Shown here piece by piece: positions 37,552-46,475 of a DNA stretch of 64,000 bases. The translations under genes were made by a program, and so were the position numbers. How positions within the stretch are numbered: position 1 is the stretch's first letter; each line of letters opens with the position of its first letter. The stretch spans positions 310,001 through 374,000 of the forward strand of contig NZ_QJSW01000003.1 of the NCBI RefSeq assembly GCF_003217495.1. The letters run 5' to 3'. Origin of the DNA: Paenibacillus barcinonensis (lineage in GTDB: Bacteria > Bacillota > Bacilli > Paenibacillales > Paenibacillaceae). A model generated the notes under the pieces. It saw nothing but the letters and a program-made list of their open reading frames with translations. It did no database searches and had not been told where the DNA came from.

Positions 37552-37765
37552 AGATAAAAGCCTCCTTATTTTTCGATATGTATTCGGTGCAGCAGTTTGG
37601 TTCAACAAGCAGCGATCTGGAGAACAATAATCGAGCCTGGTACAGCTGACTGTGGACAATCACATAGATATGCTGATTTATGAACACAGGTGCACTTAGA
37701 CATACGGACACAGCGCCCATAGACATACGGACCCGCTGACACAGTGCATATGCACAAAACTCTAT

Positions 37766-38446
37766 TTATCTGAACGGATTACGCCACTCCATCAGAGCCG
37801 CATAATTGCAGGATTCCTCGTCATCCAGATAATCCGCAGCTACACCAACAGGCATACGTCCACAGCGCAGCAGAAAAGAAATGACCGGGTCATGCCTCTC
37901 TCCAGCGGCAACCTGATCCAGATAATGCTGTGCTGACAATTGCTCAGCCACCAGATGATATCCTGGCATCCGCCCTGCCCCCAGCAGACGATCCAGTCCT
38001 TGCGCAATCACAAGGTGATACATCGCCTGCATCATGAGCTGAGCCAGCCCCCACTTGCGGTATTTTGGACGGACACAGAGATCAACAATATACAGCGTGT
38101 TGCCATCCGGCTGATGATTGCGGATATACCCGTCATCCGTTACCTCTGCCCACGTATGACTGGCTGAGCGTGCCGGGTCCCAATGCATCCGCAGTGAGGT
38201 CATTGATCCGGCCAGTTCCCCATCAACCTCAATGCAGATTGCCCCTTCGGGGTAATGCTGCACATGGCTGCCGAGCTGCTCCTGATTCCAGAGCAGCTCC
38301 TCCGGGTATGGCGGCGGGAAACTCTCCGCCTGAATGCGAATAAGCTCTTCAAAGTCGGGCGCTGCATAGTTGCGAATGACTGCTTTAGCCCTGCCCTTTT
38401 TGCCATCACCCGCAGGCGCAGTTATCAGTAATTCCTTCATATACAT
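37766..38446 (-). CDS. GNAT N-acetyltransferase, partner of the nitrilase-family enzyme
   Basis: 226 residues. GNAT core: LYIVDLCVRPKYRKWGLAQLMMQAMYHLVIAQGLDRLLGAGRMPGYH, with the acetyl-CoA loop RKWGLA. In Bacillus a related protein (YhcX) has a GNAT domain fused to a carbon-nitrogen hydrolase; here the two are separate genes 51 bp apart in the same order of transcription (hydrolase first). ATG 38446 is 10 nt after AAGGAGG. Substrate unknown; the pairing suggests acylation coupled to amide hydrolysis. Confidence 0.82.
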   Translation of the reverse strand: MYMKELLITAPAGDGKKGRAKAVIRNYAAPDFEELIRIQAESFPPPYPEELLWNQEQLGSHVQHYPEGAICIEVDGELAGSMTSLRMHWDPARSASHTWAEVTDDGYIRNHQPDGNTLYIVDLCVRPKYRKWGLAQLMMQAMYHLVIAQGLDRLLGAGRMPGYHLVAEQLSAQHYLDQVAAGERHDPVISFLLRCGRMPVGVAADYLDDEESCNYAALMEWRNPFR

Positions 38447-38497
38447 TCTGCCTGTGCCTCCTTCCCAAGCTCAGATGATGAAACACATGTTACTCTT

Positions 38498-39355
38498 CTA
38501 CTCCCAATCCGTGTACAGATCTGTTCGGCGGTCACGCCAAGTCGTTACCGAACCACGTTCACGCACCTCGTACAATAGATCCAGATCAAGGTCAGCGGTA
38601 ACGATCATATCGTTGTTGATCTCACCTTCTGCCAGAATGCCGCGCGGCGGGAATGGCACATCATTCGGCGTGATCATGGCGGCTTGTCCATAGTTGGCAC
38701 GCATGAAATCCACAGTCGGCAGATGACCCACCGTTCCTGTTAATACAACGTATATCTGATTTTCCACCGCACGGGCATGGCTTGTATAGCGTACCCGATA
38801 GAAGCCGTGACGATCGTCCGTACAGGAAGGACAGAAAATAACGTCTGCACCCTTCGCTTTTGCCATACGCACGATCTCGGGGAATTCAATATCGTAACAG
38901 GTCAGCATCGCAATGCGGCCCTTGTCCGTGTCAAACACCTCGAGCCCGTCACCCGCAGCCATATTCCACTCCGTTACCTCGGTTGGTGTAATATGAATCT
39001 TCGCCTGGCGTGCAATCCGTCCATCCGGGTAAAACATATGTGCTGTATTGTACAGCTTTCCTTCCTTGCGAATGACATGTGTACCCCCGATGAGGTGCAT
39101 GTTATACTTGGCCGCAAGTGAGACGAACAGCTGCTCATATTGCTCCGTAAATTCGGGCAAATCTTCAATGGTCAACGCATTCCCCTGTGCGTCTCCAATG
39201 GACATTAATTGGGTAGTGAAAAATTCAGGGAACAGCACAAATTCCGTTCCGAATTCGGAAGCTGTCCGTATGTAATGCTCTGCCTGAGCGGCAAATTCCT
39301 CAAATGAGCGAATCGTTTGCAATTGATATTGTACAGCAGATACCCGCAGTTTCAT
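38498..39355 (-). CDS. Carbon-nitrogen hydrolase (nitrilase superfamily)
   Basis: 285 residues. The Glu-Lys-Cys triad is visible: Glu in EFVLFPEFFTTQL, Lys in QAKIHITPTEV and Cys in DVIFCPSCTDDRHG. The remaining blocks (MLTCYDIEFPEIVRMAKAKG, YTSHARAVENQIYVVLTGTVG) are typical of the omega-amidase/YhcX branch. It hydrolyses an amide in the cytoplasm. ATG 39355 lies 8 nt after GGAGGTG. First of three probably co-transcribed genes ending in two acetyltransferases. Confidence 0.9.
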   Translation of the reverse strand: MKLRVSAVQYQLQTIRSFEEFAAQAEHYIRTASEFGTEFVLFPEFFTTQLMSIGDAQGNALTIEDLPEFTEQYEQLFVSLAAKYNMHLIGGTHVIRKEGKLYNTAHMFYPDGRIARQAKIHITPTEVTEWNMAAGDGLEVFDTDKGRIAMLTCYDIEFPEIVRMAKAKGADVIFCPSCTDDRHGFYRVRYTSHARAVENQIYVVLTGTVGHLPTVDFMRANYGQAAMITPNDVPFPPRGILAEGEINNDMIVTADLDLDLLYEVRERGSVTTWRDRRTDLYTDWE

Positions 39356-39420
39356 AAATCCTACACCTCCACCATTATTCGTGTTACTTTTCGTGCCTTC
39401 ATTGTATCAATGATCTGGCA

Positions 39421-40314
39421 TCATTTCATCTGTTCTCCCAGCTTCGACTGGGTAAATGCAATCCACTCTCGCGCCGCAAAAGAAAGATATCGGTCCTTCC
39501 GCCAGATCATGCCGAGCTGCCACGGAATAACCGGCTCCCCGACCGGGATAATCCGTACACGCATATGATCCACCTCACGACAGATCGTCTCTGGCAGCAG
39601 AGCTACCCCAAGATTGGCGGCAACCATTGCACTCAGCAGGTCCCATTGAGAGCTTTCATACACGACTCGCGGCTGAAAACCAGCCTGCTGACAGGCCACA
39701 ATGATGCGATCATGGAGTGCAAAGTCCTCCCGGAACAAGACAAACGCATCCTGCTCCAACTCATGTAGCGCCACCGATGCTTTCCCAGCAAGCGGATGTG
39801 AAGGATGTACAAGCAGATTCAGCTTTTCATGCACAAATACAAAATGATCCAGCACCTCATCCACTGTAGGCAGCACCGCCACACCAATATCCAAGGCCCC
39901 GCTGATGACATCTGCCTCTACTTTTTTTGCCCCATCCTCGAACAATTGAATGCTCACCTGTGGATACGCTTTGTGGAATTCCCCGATAATCATCGGGAAA
40001 AAGCTCGATCCAACCATTGGGGGCAGACCGATACGCAGATGACCCTTCTTCAGATTCATCAGATCGTCCAGCTCGGAGGAGAGACTGCGGAACGATTTTT
40101 CAATCTCCAGTGCCTGTCGAAAAAAGACATGCCCCGCATCCGTTAACTGCACTTGTTTACCGTATCTATCCAACAATGTAACGCCCAGCTCTTCCTCCAG
40201 ACTCTTCACGGTTTTGCTGATGGTCGGCTGGGTGATATATAACACCTCGGCGGCCTTTGTAAAGCTCTGCTGCCGGGCAACCTCAAGAAAATATTGCAGA
40301 TGGCGAATATCCAT
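39421..40314 (-). CDS. cidR: LysR-family regulator (CidR/YwbI-like)
   Basis: 297 residues. N-terminal HTH MDIRHLQYFLEVARQQSFTKAAEVLYITQPTISKTVKSLEEELG and the usual LysR effector domain (FPMIIGEFHKAYPQVSIQLFEDGAKKVEADVISGALDIGV). The gene is divergent from a cidA/cidB pair with about 200 bp between, the same arrangement as Bacillus ywbI-ywbHG, where the LysR protein activates the pair in overflow metabolism (acetate, pyruvate). The symbol rests on context as much as sequence. Confidence 0.85.
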   Translation of the reverse strand: MDIRHLQYFLEVARQQSFTKAAEVLYITQPTISKTVKSLEEELGVTLLDRYGKQVQLTDAGHVFFRQALEIEKSFRSLSSELDDLMNLKKGHLRIGLPPMVGSSFFPMIIGEFHKAYPQVSIQLFEDGAKKVEADVISGALDIGVAVLPTVDEVLDHFVFVHEKLNLLVHPSHPLAGKASVALHELEQDAFVLFREDFALHDRIIVACQQAGFQPRVVYESSQWDLLSAMVAANLGVALLPETICREVDHMRVRIIPVGEPVIPWQLGMIWRKDRYLSFAAREWIAFTQSKLGEQMK

Positions 40315-40518
40315 GTCCTGACTCCACTCCTTCTTTTACCATCATAAGCTAACTTCCTCGTCATAGATAAATGGAATAGAAAACATTCTTAATATGCATT
40401 TTACTCATGAAAAGATGCGCTGTAAAATTTGTGATACGAAGAAACGTTTCCATTCATTTTCACAACAACTCAGATTAAATTCATGAAATCTTACACGGAT
40501 ATACAAGGAGGGATTCAG

Positions 40519-40890
40519 GTGAAAAAATGGGGCATCGGTATTGCGCAGGTTGCGCTGTTAATGGTTTTTTCACTGCTCATGGACCAGCTGGCCCATGCTC
40601 TCCATCTGCCTGTACCCGGTTCAATACTTGGAATGGTCATTCTATTTATTCTGCTGCAGACCGGTATTGTCAAACTGCGGTGGATTGAGGTCGGAGCGGC
40701 GTGGCTGCTCGGTGAGCTGCTATTATTTTTTATCCCGTCAGCCGTTGGCATCATGAACTACATGCCCATGCTGGAGCATGACGGATTGCAGATTTTATTC
40801 ATCGTGCTGCTGAGCACGTTTCTGGTTATGGCCTGCACGGGCCTGGTTGCTACACGTATTGCCAAGCGAAAGGAGAGTCACACGGGATGA
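40519..40890 (+). CDS. cidA: CidA/LrgA-family holin-like protein
   Basis: 124 residues with four hydrophobic segments and the family words PVPGSILGMVILFILLQTGIVKL and FIPSAVGIMNY. CidA-type proteins act in the membrane with CidB in programmed lysis and pyruvate/acetate handling. The start is GTG 40519, 7 nt after AAGGAGG; a longer frame from 40483 has no ribosome site. Its stop overlaps the next start by 4 nt. Confidence 0.9.
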   Translation: MKKWGIGIAQVALLMVFSLLMDQLAHALHLPVPGSILGMVILFILLQTGIVKLRWIEVGAAWLLGELLLFFIPSAVGIMNYMPMLEHDGLQILFIVLLSTFLVMACTGLVATRIAKRKESHTG

Positions 40891-41567
40891 TTGGATTTTT
40901 ATGTTTGTTGTTAACGGTCGGAATCTATTGGGTTGCCAAACGAATGTATCGCAGCCTGCCCAAAGTATACCTGTCACCCCTGCTCATCACTCCCCTGCTG
41001 GTTGTGGGTGTACTGCTCGCCACCGGGACAGATTATGCGGCTTACAGCAGCGGGGGAAAATGGCTCAGCCTCTTGCTGCAGCCTGCTACAGTTGCATTTG
41101 CCGTACCTCTGTATACGTTTTTCCATGTGCTTAAAAAACACATATCCGAGATCGTCATCAGCGTAATGACTGGCTCGGTCGTTGCCGTGCTTTCCTCTGC
41201 CCTGCTTGCCAAATGGCTGCATCTGGACTCTGGCTTGATTCACAGTCTGATTCCACGCTCCATCACAACGCCGATTGCGATGAATGTATCCGCATCCATC
41301 GGAGGAATTCCCGCCGTTACAGCTGTGTTTGTGATCATGACAGGGCTGCTCGGCGCCATTATGGGGCCTTCTGTGGTCAAAATACTGCGTATTGATGGAG
41401 AGATTGCACGGGGGACACTGCTTGGGACTGGAGCTCACGGAACAGGAACCTCGAAAGCCTTTGAACTGAGTTCCTTGACAGGCAGCATTTCCAGTATCTC
41501 CATGGTATTGGCTGCGCTCTTCACATTGGCCGTTGCTCCCGCGCTTTCCAAACTTATTTTCCCGTAG
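40887..41567 (+). CDS. cidB: CidB/LrgB-family membrane protein
   Basis: 226 residues, about seven hydrophobic helices. Family blocks: VSMNV-like PRSITTPIAMNVSASIGGIPAVTAVFVIMTGLLGAIMGP and LGTGAHGTGTSKAFE. It partners CidA. The 4-nt overlap (ATGA) couples translation. A 15-bp direct repeat straddles the stop codon (41549-41563 and 41571-41585), so a small duplication has occurred at the 3' end. Confidence 0.92.
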   Translation: MIGFLCLLLTVGIYWVAKRMYRSLPKVYLSPLLITPLLVVGVLLATGTDYAAYSSGGKWLSLLLQPATVAFAVPLYTFFHVLKKHISEIVISVMTGSVVAVLSSALLAKWLHLDSGLIHSLIPRSITTPIAMNVSASIGGIPAVTAVFVIMTGLLGAIMGPSVVKILRIDGEIARGTLLGTGAHGTGTSKAFELSSLTGSISSISMVLAALFTLAVAPALSKLIFP

Positions 41568-41693
41568 GCACAAACTTATTTTCCCATAATAGTAGAAACA
41601 ATCCCTATTTTTTGAAATATTATTGTTGTATTAAAGCCCTTTCTTCCTTACAATAAGGACAGGTTTTAATGTTAATATTGCGGGGGAGATGCG

Positions 41694-42200
41694 ATGAAAA
41701 GAACCGGAATGAAGAGATCTCTGGACCGTCTCGGACGAATTGTGCTTCCCAAAGAAATGCGGGATACAATGGAAATCCATATCGGCGATCCGCTTGAATT
41801 TTTCATTGAAGGGAAAGAGTTGATTTTAAGAAAGTACAAATCAACATTGTGTATTTTTTGCGGTGACGTGGATACGGAAATGTATTTCAAAGAGCAATTC
41901 ATCTGCCGGACTTGTGCAATTCAATTAAAACACCCAGATGACACTCCCGACTGGTTCGTACCTGAGAATAAACAGGCTTCTGCACCTAAAGAGCGTCCTG
42001 CCAAACCCGCGGCTCCTTCATGGGATCATGGAGATATAGCAACGAGTCAGGACTACCCCGACCTGAGGCCCAAAACAGCACGTATGCTGCAACAGATGAA
42101 GGAAATTATCGAACAGCAGCCTGGCCTCGCTCAACAGCAAATAGCGGAGAAACTTGGCATCAGCCAGGGACGCGTTTCTCAACTCAAAAAGCTACTATAG
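41694..42200 (+). CDS. AbrB-type regulator with zinc-finger and C-terminal HTH
   Basis: 168 residues in three parts. Residues 1-47 are a swapped-hairpin AbrB domain (MKRSLDRLGRIVLPKEMRDTMEI, DPLEFFIEGKELILRKY). Residues about 50-80 carry two CxxC pairs (CIFCGD, ICRTC) like a zinc ribbon. After a Pro/Ala-rich linker the last 40 residues form a helix-turn-helix (LAQQQIAEKLGISQGRVSQLKKLL). AbrB proteins repress transition-state genes. Start ATG 41694 follows GGGGGAG. Not part of an obvious operon; a terminator follows. Confidence 0.85.
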   Translation: MKRTGMKRSLDRLGRIVLPKEMRDTMEIHIGDPLEFFIEGKELILRKYKSTLCIFCGDVDTEMYFKEQFICRTCAIQLKHPDDTPDWFVPENKQASAPKERPAKPAAPSWDHGDIATSQDYPDLRPKTARMLQQMKEIIEQQPGLAQQQIAEKLGISQGRVSQLKKLL

Positions 42201-42263
42201 TCAGAATAACATATTATCACAAATAAACAGTGAAACTTCCGGGTAAAGGAAGGGGCGCTGCGA

Positions 42264-42296
42264 AAGAACCCTGGCATCATTGGGTTCTTCTTTTTT
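42264..42296 (+). terminator. Terminator after the AbrB-like gene
   Basis: AAGAACCC (42264-42271) pairs with GGGTTCTT (42282-42289), then CTTTTTTT. Confidence 0.9.
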
Positions 42297-42328
42297 TATA
42301 CTTTTAATTGTCCAGTGAAAGGAGTCCT

Positions 42329-43033
42329 ATGAATAAAATCCTCTACCTGTCTCAATTCGACCTCATGTCCTCCTTATCCGAGGCAGATCTGATGGAGATG
42401 GACAGCATGACGTCCATTACAACACTTCCTAAACTTACAATGATTCAGCGACCTGACACGTTTAAGGAAGGTTTCTTTTTTATCAAAAAGGGAAAGGTTC
42501 GCTTGTACACATTAAATCCTGAAGGCAAGCAGTTCACCGTAGATATTCTGAGTGAGGGCAACGTTTTTGGAGAGTTGAACGGCATTTCTCTCGGTACACG
42601 TGCACTATATATTGAAACGATGGAGATCTGTGATGTCTGCTTGATGGACCGAGGGCGATTCGAGCAGTTTTTGATGGATCATCCGGCATTTATGATGAGA
42701 ATGATGAATGTACTGAGTTCGCGGATCAAACAAATGAGTGATTTGACACAGACACTTGCACTGGGCAATTTACACGACAAAATCTTGCATAACCTGTGCC
42801 GGCTGGCTGAACAGATCGGCTACACAGAAGAGGATGGATATTGCCGTATTCAGTCTGATATTACACATCAGGAGATTGCGTGGATGGCTGGTGCCTCAAG
42901 AGAATCCGTGACGGCAGCGATGAAAGAGCTCTCGCAGGCAGGCCGCATACGCACCTCGTTTAAATCGGTTGCCCTTCATGCGAGTGAGCTTGAGTCATTC
43001 CGTCAAACCGCTTCTCCACAGGTAGAGATGTAA
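42329..43033 (+). CDS. Crp/Fnr-family transcription regulator
   Basis: 234 residues. Cyclic-nucleotide-type beta-barrel (FFIKKGKVRLYTLNPEGKQFTVDILSEGNVFGELN) then a winged HTH (ITHQEIAWMAGASRESVTAAMKELSQAGRI). No N-terminal Fe-S cysteine cluster as in Fnr; the ligand is unknown. Start ATG 42329 is very close to AAAGGAGT (about 4-5 nt). A DNA-repair gene follows 75 bp downstream and could be in the same unit. Confidence 0.88.
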   Translation: MNKILYLSQFDLMSSLSEADLMEMDSMTSITTLPKLTMIQRPDTFKEGFFFIKKGKVRLYTLNPEGKQFTVDILSEGNVFGELNGISLGTRALYIETMEICDVCLMDRGRFEQFLMDHPAFMMRMMNVLSSRIKQMSDLTQTLALGNLHDKILHNLCRLAEQIGYTEEDGYCRIQSDITHQEIAWMAGASRESVTAAMKELSQAGRIRTSFKSVALHASELESFRQTASPQVEM

Positions 43034-43109
43034 GACAGCTTACATCTCTGCACTCCTGTTCCCTTGTATGGTATACATAATAAATTCAGCCAAGCAAGGA
43101 GGCCCTACA

Positions 43110-43946
43110 ATGAATAACCATTCAGATGTTACCGTCCCCGAAGACATCCTGCGTCGCAAAGGTGCGCGTACAGCCGCAGACATTCCAGCACACATCCACC
43201 GCCTGCTGCAATCCGGCACGATTGAATCCGTTAATCTAACCGAATGGCTGTCCGTCAATCATGTTCTTCTGCTGGAGCAAATTACCCGTGAACTTGAAGT
43301 GCCTGTCTCCACTCGGGATGTCACCGCAAGACTGGAACAGAAGGATGCGCAGCGGATCATGAAAATCATTCCCGAGATCGGCAGACAGTGGCTGGAGTAT
43401 ATGGAGAGAAGACCTGCGCTGGAGAATAAACAACTTCTCACCTTGCTTGCAAAGCACCGTTCAGACAGCGTTCGCTGCTGGGCAGCTTATATCATCGGGC
43501 TTAACCCTGAGCTGGATGTGACAGACAAGCTCGAACAGATTCGTCCTTTTGCAGCGGATCATCACTTTGGTGTAAGAGAGATTGCCTGGATGGCTGTACG
43601 GGAATCCATACGGGCAGATTTATCAGCAGCCCTTCAATGGCTGATCCCCTGGAGCACCGACCCCGACCCGATGATCAGGCGCTTTGCGATCGAATCGACC
43701 AGACCTCGCGGGGTGTGGGCGAAACACATTCAGCCGCTGAAGGAAGACCCGGCAATGGCTCTTCCCTTGCTATCCGCTGTGAAATCAGACCCGCACCCCT
43801 ATGTACAGGATTCTGTAAGCAACTGGCTGAACGATGCTGGTAAAACAAACCCCGATTGGGTACGCCAGGTATGTGCCGACTGGATCAGGCAATCCGACAA
43901 CAAGCATACTCAGCGAATCGTAAAACGTGGGCAGCGAAGCATCTGA
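43110..43946 (+). CDS. AlkC-like HEAT-repeat DNA glycosylase
   Basis: 278 residues. HEAT-like helical repeats, and the block STRPRGVWAKHIQPLKEDPAMALPLLSAVKSDPHPYVQDSVSNWLNDAGKTNPDWV matches the AlkC group of 3-methyladenine DNA glycosylases. These excise N3-alkylated adenine and cytosine without base flipping. Start ATG 43110 follows AAGGAGG; the earlier ATG at 43068 has none. Probably transcribed with the preceding Crp-family gene. Confidence 0.82.
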   Translation: MNNHSDVTVPEDILRRKGARTAADIPAHIHRLLQSGTIESVNLTEWLSVNHVLLLEQITRELEVPVSTRDVTARLEQKDAQRIMKIIPEIGRQWLEYMERRPALENKQLLTLLAKHRSDSVRCWAAYIIGLNPELDVTDKLEQIRPFAADHHFGVREIAWMAVRESIRADLSAALQWLIPWSTDPDPMIRRFAIESTRPRGVWAKHIQPLKEDPAMALPLLSAVKSDPHPYVQDSVSNWLNDAGKTNPDWVRQVCADWIRQSDNKHTQRIVKRGQRSI

Positions 43947-44015
43947 TCCCATCAAGCTTGAACATGAACCTGGCCTAGTCTGAATATAAAATGCATAGCT
44001 TTACTCCGGCCAGCA

Positions 44016-44390
44016 TTAGGCTTGTACCATCTCCATGCTCTCCTCTTCCTCCAGTTGGCGCAGGCTTACCAGCAATACACCAATGGTAGCCACAAGTAAT
44101 ACCGCAGGGAACGGAACAGCCTCATATTGTGCATAGATCAGGTGGCTGCCTACAGCTCCAATCAGAATGAAGGTCAGTACACCTGAAGCCAAAATGCGAG
44201 TACGCGGAACAAGCAGCCCTGCCGCACTTAGCAGTTCCAATGCACCAAGCAAATACATCGTCCAGGTCGGATAAGAGAAGCTCTCAAACGTTTCGATCAT
44301 CATCTCGGCTCCTGTCACTTTATTAACCCCTGTCATGACAAACACGCCCGCCAGCATCACTAAGAAAATATAGCCCAACACTTTTTTCAT
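44016..44390 (-). CDS. DoxX family membrane protein
   Basis: 124 residues with four helices and the family words GYIFLVMLAGVFVMTGVNKVTG and LGALELLSAAGLLVPRTRI. DoxX proteins are small quinone/thiol-redox-linked membrane proteins. Start ATG 44390 (9 nt after GGGGG) is better spaced than ATG 44399. It is divergent from an HxlR regulator, the usual neighbour of DoxX genes, 425 bp away with repeated sites between. Confidence 0.85.
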   Translation of the reverse strand: MKKVLGYIFLVMLAGVFVMTGVNKVTGAEMMIETFESFSYPTWTMYLLGALELLSAAGLLVPRTRILASGVLTFILIGAVGSHLIYAQYEAVPFPAVLLVATIGVLLVSLRQLEEEESMEMVQA

Positions 44391-44431
44391 TTCCTTCATC
44401 CCCCTATATTTAGATGTTAATTTTGAAGTTA

Positions 44432-44746
44432 TATATTTTGTGGCTGATACCCAAAAATACTGTAGTAATATATGTAAAAGTCCTTTAAAGGAACTGAGTA
44501 TTAGAAAAAAATACGTGCTTCGTCTTCACATAACAATAGACAACAATCCATTACGTATTATTATTCATAAACTTACTTTTATGAAGTTAGTATATAATAA
44601 TAATATAATTTCATCAAGTAATTTTTCCTGAAATGATGTATAATACATACAAAAGGTATGTTACAGTATATTTTGTAGTGACCTTTCATCGCACTTCTGA
44701 ATCACCCTTTATCTTTATTTTTTTATGGAAAGCTTATATTTTGTAG
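44432..44746. promoter_or_regulatory. Three direct TATATTTTGTRG repeats between doxX and hxlR
   Basis: TATATTTTGTGG at 44432-44443, TATATTTTGTAG at 44667-44678 and 44735-44746. The first lies next to doxX, the other two before hxlR. Identical 12-mers in one AT-rich gap suggest an HxlR operator or operator set. This covers the 44391-44816 gap; I see no gene there. Confidence 0.55.
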
Positions 44747-44816
44747 AGCGGCAGAACGTTTTGTCCTTTTATATAGTGTTACCTGGCATATCTGTTATGA
44801 ATCGAGGTGAAACACG

Positions 44817-45155
44817 TTGAAGCTGAGAAAAGTTAAATCCCCCAGTCCCTGCATGATTACACAGGCGATGGATATCATCGGGAAAAAGTGGGTGCTCCTG
44901 ATCATGTACCAGCTGCTGTCTGGACCAAAACGGTTCACAGAGCTGGAGGCCGAGATGGCCATTAGCGGGCGTCTGTTATCCGAGCGTCTGAAAGAGATGG
45001 AAATGGAAGGCATTGTTACACGGCACATGTATCCCGAGATTCCTCCCCGTGTGGAATATGAGCTCACGCCTAAAGGCAGAGCCATTGAACCCGTCATCAA
45101 TCAAATCTACAACTGGTCCTCGGATTGGTTAAAAGAACAGTCTCAATCGAAATAA
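44817..45155 (+). CDS. HxlR-family transcription regulator
   Basis: 112 residues. Typical HxlR: SPCMITQAMDIIGKKWVLLIMYQLLSGPKRFTELEAEMAISGRLLSERLKEMEMEGIVTRHMYPEIPPRVEYELTPKG, with the redox-type Cys near residue 12. Such regulators often sense electrophiles, disulfide stress or aldehydes. The start is TTG 44817, 7 nt after GAGGTG. Divergent from DoxX, so it likely controls it. Confidence 0.92.
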   Translation: MKLRKVKSPSPCMITQAMDIIGKKWVLLIMYQLLSGPKRFTELEAEMAISGRLLSERLKEMEMEGIVTRHMYPEIPPRVEYELTPKGRAIEPVINQIYNWSSDWLKEQSQSK

Positions 45156-45226
45156 CGTGGTTACGAAGGAGAAGTCCCCCCTCCTAATGCAACGACGCCT
45201 TTGGACACAATTTGCGAACAGCATAA

Positions 45227-45278
45227 ATACGCCTGCAACCAGAACCACAGAGATAAGGGTTCTGCTTGCAGGCGTATT
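45227..45278. repeat. Long hairpin between hxlR and the Gfo/Idh gene
   Basis: AATACGCCTGCAA and CAGAACC pair with GGGTTCTG and TGCAGGCGTATT, near-perfect over about 20 bp. No T-run follows on either strand; it may still end either of the converging transcripts. Confidence 0.7.
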
Positions 45279-45398
45279 GAAGTTTCAGCTTGCTGTGAAA
45301 GCTCTGTCGAAGCTTTTGTTGAAATTTTAAAGCATCAGTTGAAGCTTCGATCTGCACGTAAGCTCGCGCCTCTGAATGCTGTATGGCAGGTCATACTC

Positions 45399-46403
45399 CT
45401 AACGAGCAGCTTGCGTTGAAGGCCGGAGCTGTACAGGCAATCCTGACTCTACCGATGCTTGTGCTGCCGTTGTGATCTCTTGTGTGCGGCAGGCATCCGC
45501 GTAATCAGACAAAATGCGGGAACGGTCACCCGTGCGCAGAGCATGAATAAATGCCTCATTCTCCCGTTCATATGGGTTATGCCCCGCTGCAATCTCAAGT
45601 CCTGCCATCGGATGCGAAGCTGCACCCGGCACAAGCAAGCGCTCCGGGGTCCAATCCCATACACCTGTATCTGTGTAAAATTGAAGTCCCGCACCGCCTT
45701 CACCGTCAGGCAGCAGGCATGTATTCGCAATGCTTGCAATGGCACCGCTCTGCAGCTTCAGCGTTACATTGGCCACATCATCCACGGTTACATGCTCATG
45801 CTTCTCATGCATGCTGCGCTGCGCTGCAACAGCATAAACCTCTGTCACTTCGCCTGCACAGAAGCGAAGCAGATCGACGATATGTGTTGTCTGTTCCACA
45901 AACTGTCCTCCCGAGCCCTCCTGCCGACGCCACCAGTTCACCCCGGGCATTCCGCCCATCCAGCGTCCCAGCGCCATGCCAACCTTCTGCTCCTGCATCG
46001 CATGTTTCATGACCTGAGCAGCCTCCTGATAACGGAAATGATATCCGACGGAGGTTAACAGTGAAGACTGCTGTATCTGCTCCAGTATGCGAAGCGGTAT
46101 GTCCATTCCGGTACTCAGCGGTTTCTCCACCAGAAAAGGTATTCCACGTTTAATCAGTTCATCTTCAATAGACCCGTGAGACATCGGAGGTACACAGATG
46201 TATACGGCATCCAGCTTCTCTCCGTCCAGCATATGCTCCAGCTGATCATATCCGACAGCATCATATACGGAAGCCATCGCTTCCGCCTTTTCAAGCGTTG
46301 TGCCGCATACACTTGCGACACGAACCCCCTCCATACGAGTAACAATATCTGCATGTACTTTACTGAACCAACCTGTGCCTATGATACCAATCTGTAGTGT
46401 CAT
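45399..46403 (-). CDS. Gfo/Idh/MocA-family oxidoreductase
   Basis: 334 residues. NAD(P)-binding motif IGIIGTGWFSKVHADI at the N-terminus, then VYICVPPMSHGSIEDELIKRGIPFLVEKPLSTGMD (EKP motif with catalytic Lys) and VGYHFRYQ. It oxidises or reduces a sugar or related polyol; the substrate is not deducible. It stands alone between hxlR and glpD. Confidence 0.88.
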   Translation of the reverse strand: MTLQIGIIGTGWFSKVHADIVTRMEGVRVASVCGTTLEKAEAMASVYDAVGYDQLEHMLDGEKLDAVYICVPPMSHGSIEDELIKRGIPFLVEKPLSTGMDIPLRILEQIQQSSLLTSVGYHFRYQEAAQVMKHAMQEQKVGMALGRWMGGMPGVNWWRRQEGSGGQFVEQTTHIVDLLRFCAGEVTEVYAVAAQRSMHEKHEHVTVDDVANVTLKLQSGAIASIANTCLLPDGEGGAGLQFYTDTGVWDWTPERLLVPGAASHPMAGLEIAAGHNPYERENEAFIHALRTGDRSRILSDYADACRTQEITTAAQASVESGLPVQLRPSTQAAR

Positions 46404-46475
46404 GGATGTAATCCCCTCTCTGTGTTACACGCCTACATGTTCCATTCGACCCAGATTTACAAAATCCTGCCCGCC

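Noticed and set aside
42329..43033. Calling the Crp-family protein Fnr
   Set aside because: The N-terminal cysteine cluster needed for oxygen sensing is not present.
44440..44631. 63-residue frame between doxX and hxlR
   Set aside because: AT-rich chance frame in a regulatory gap, without a ribosome site.
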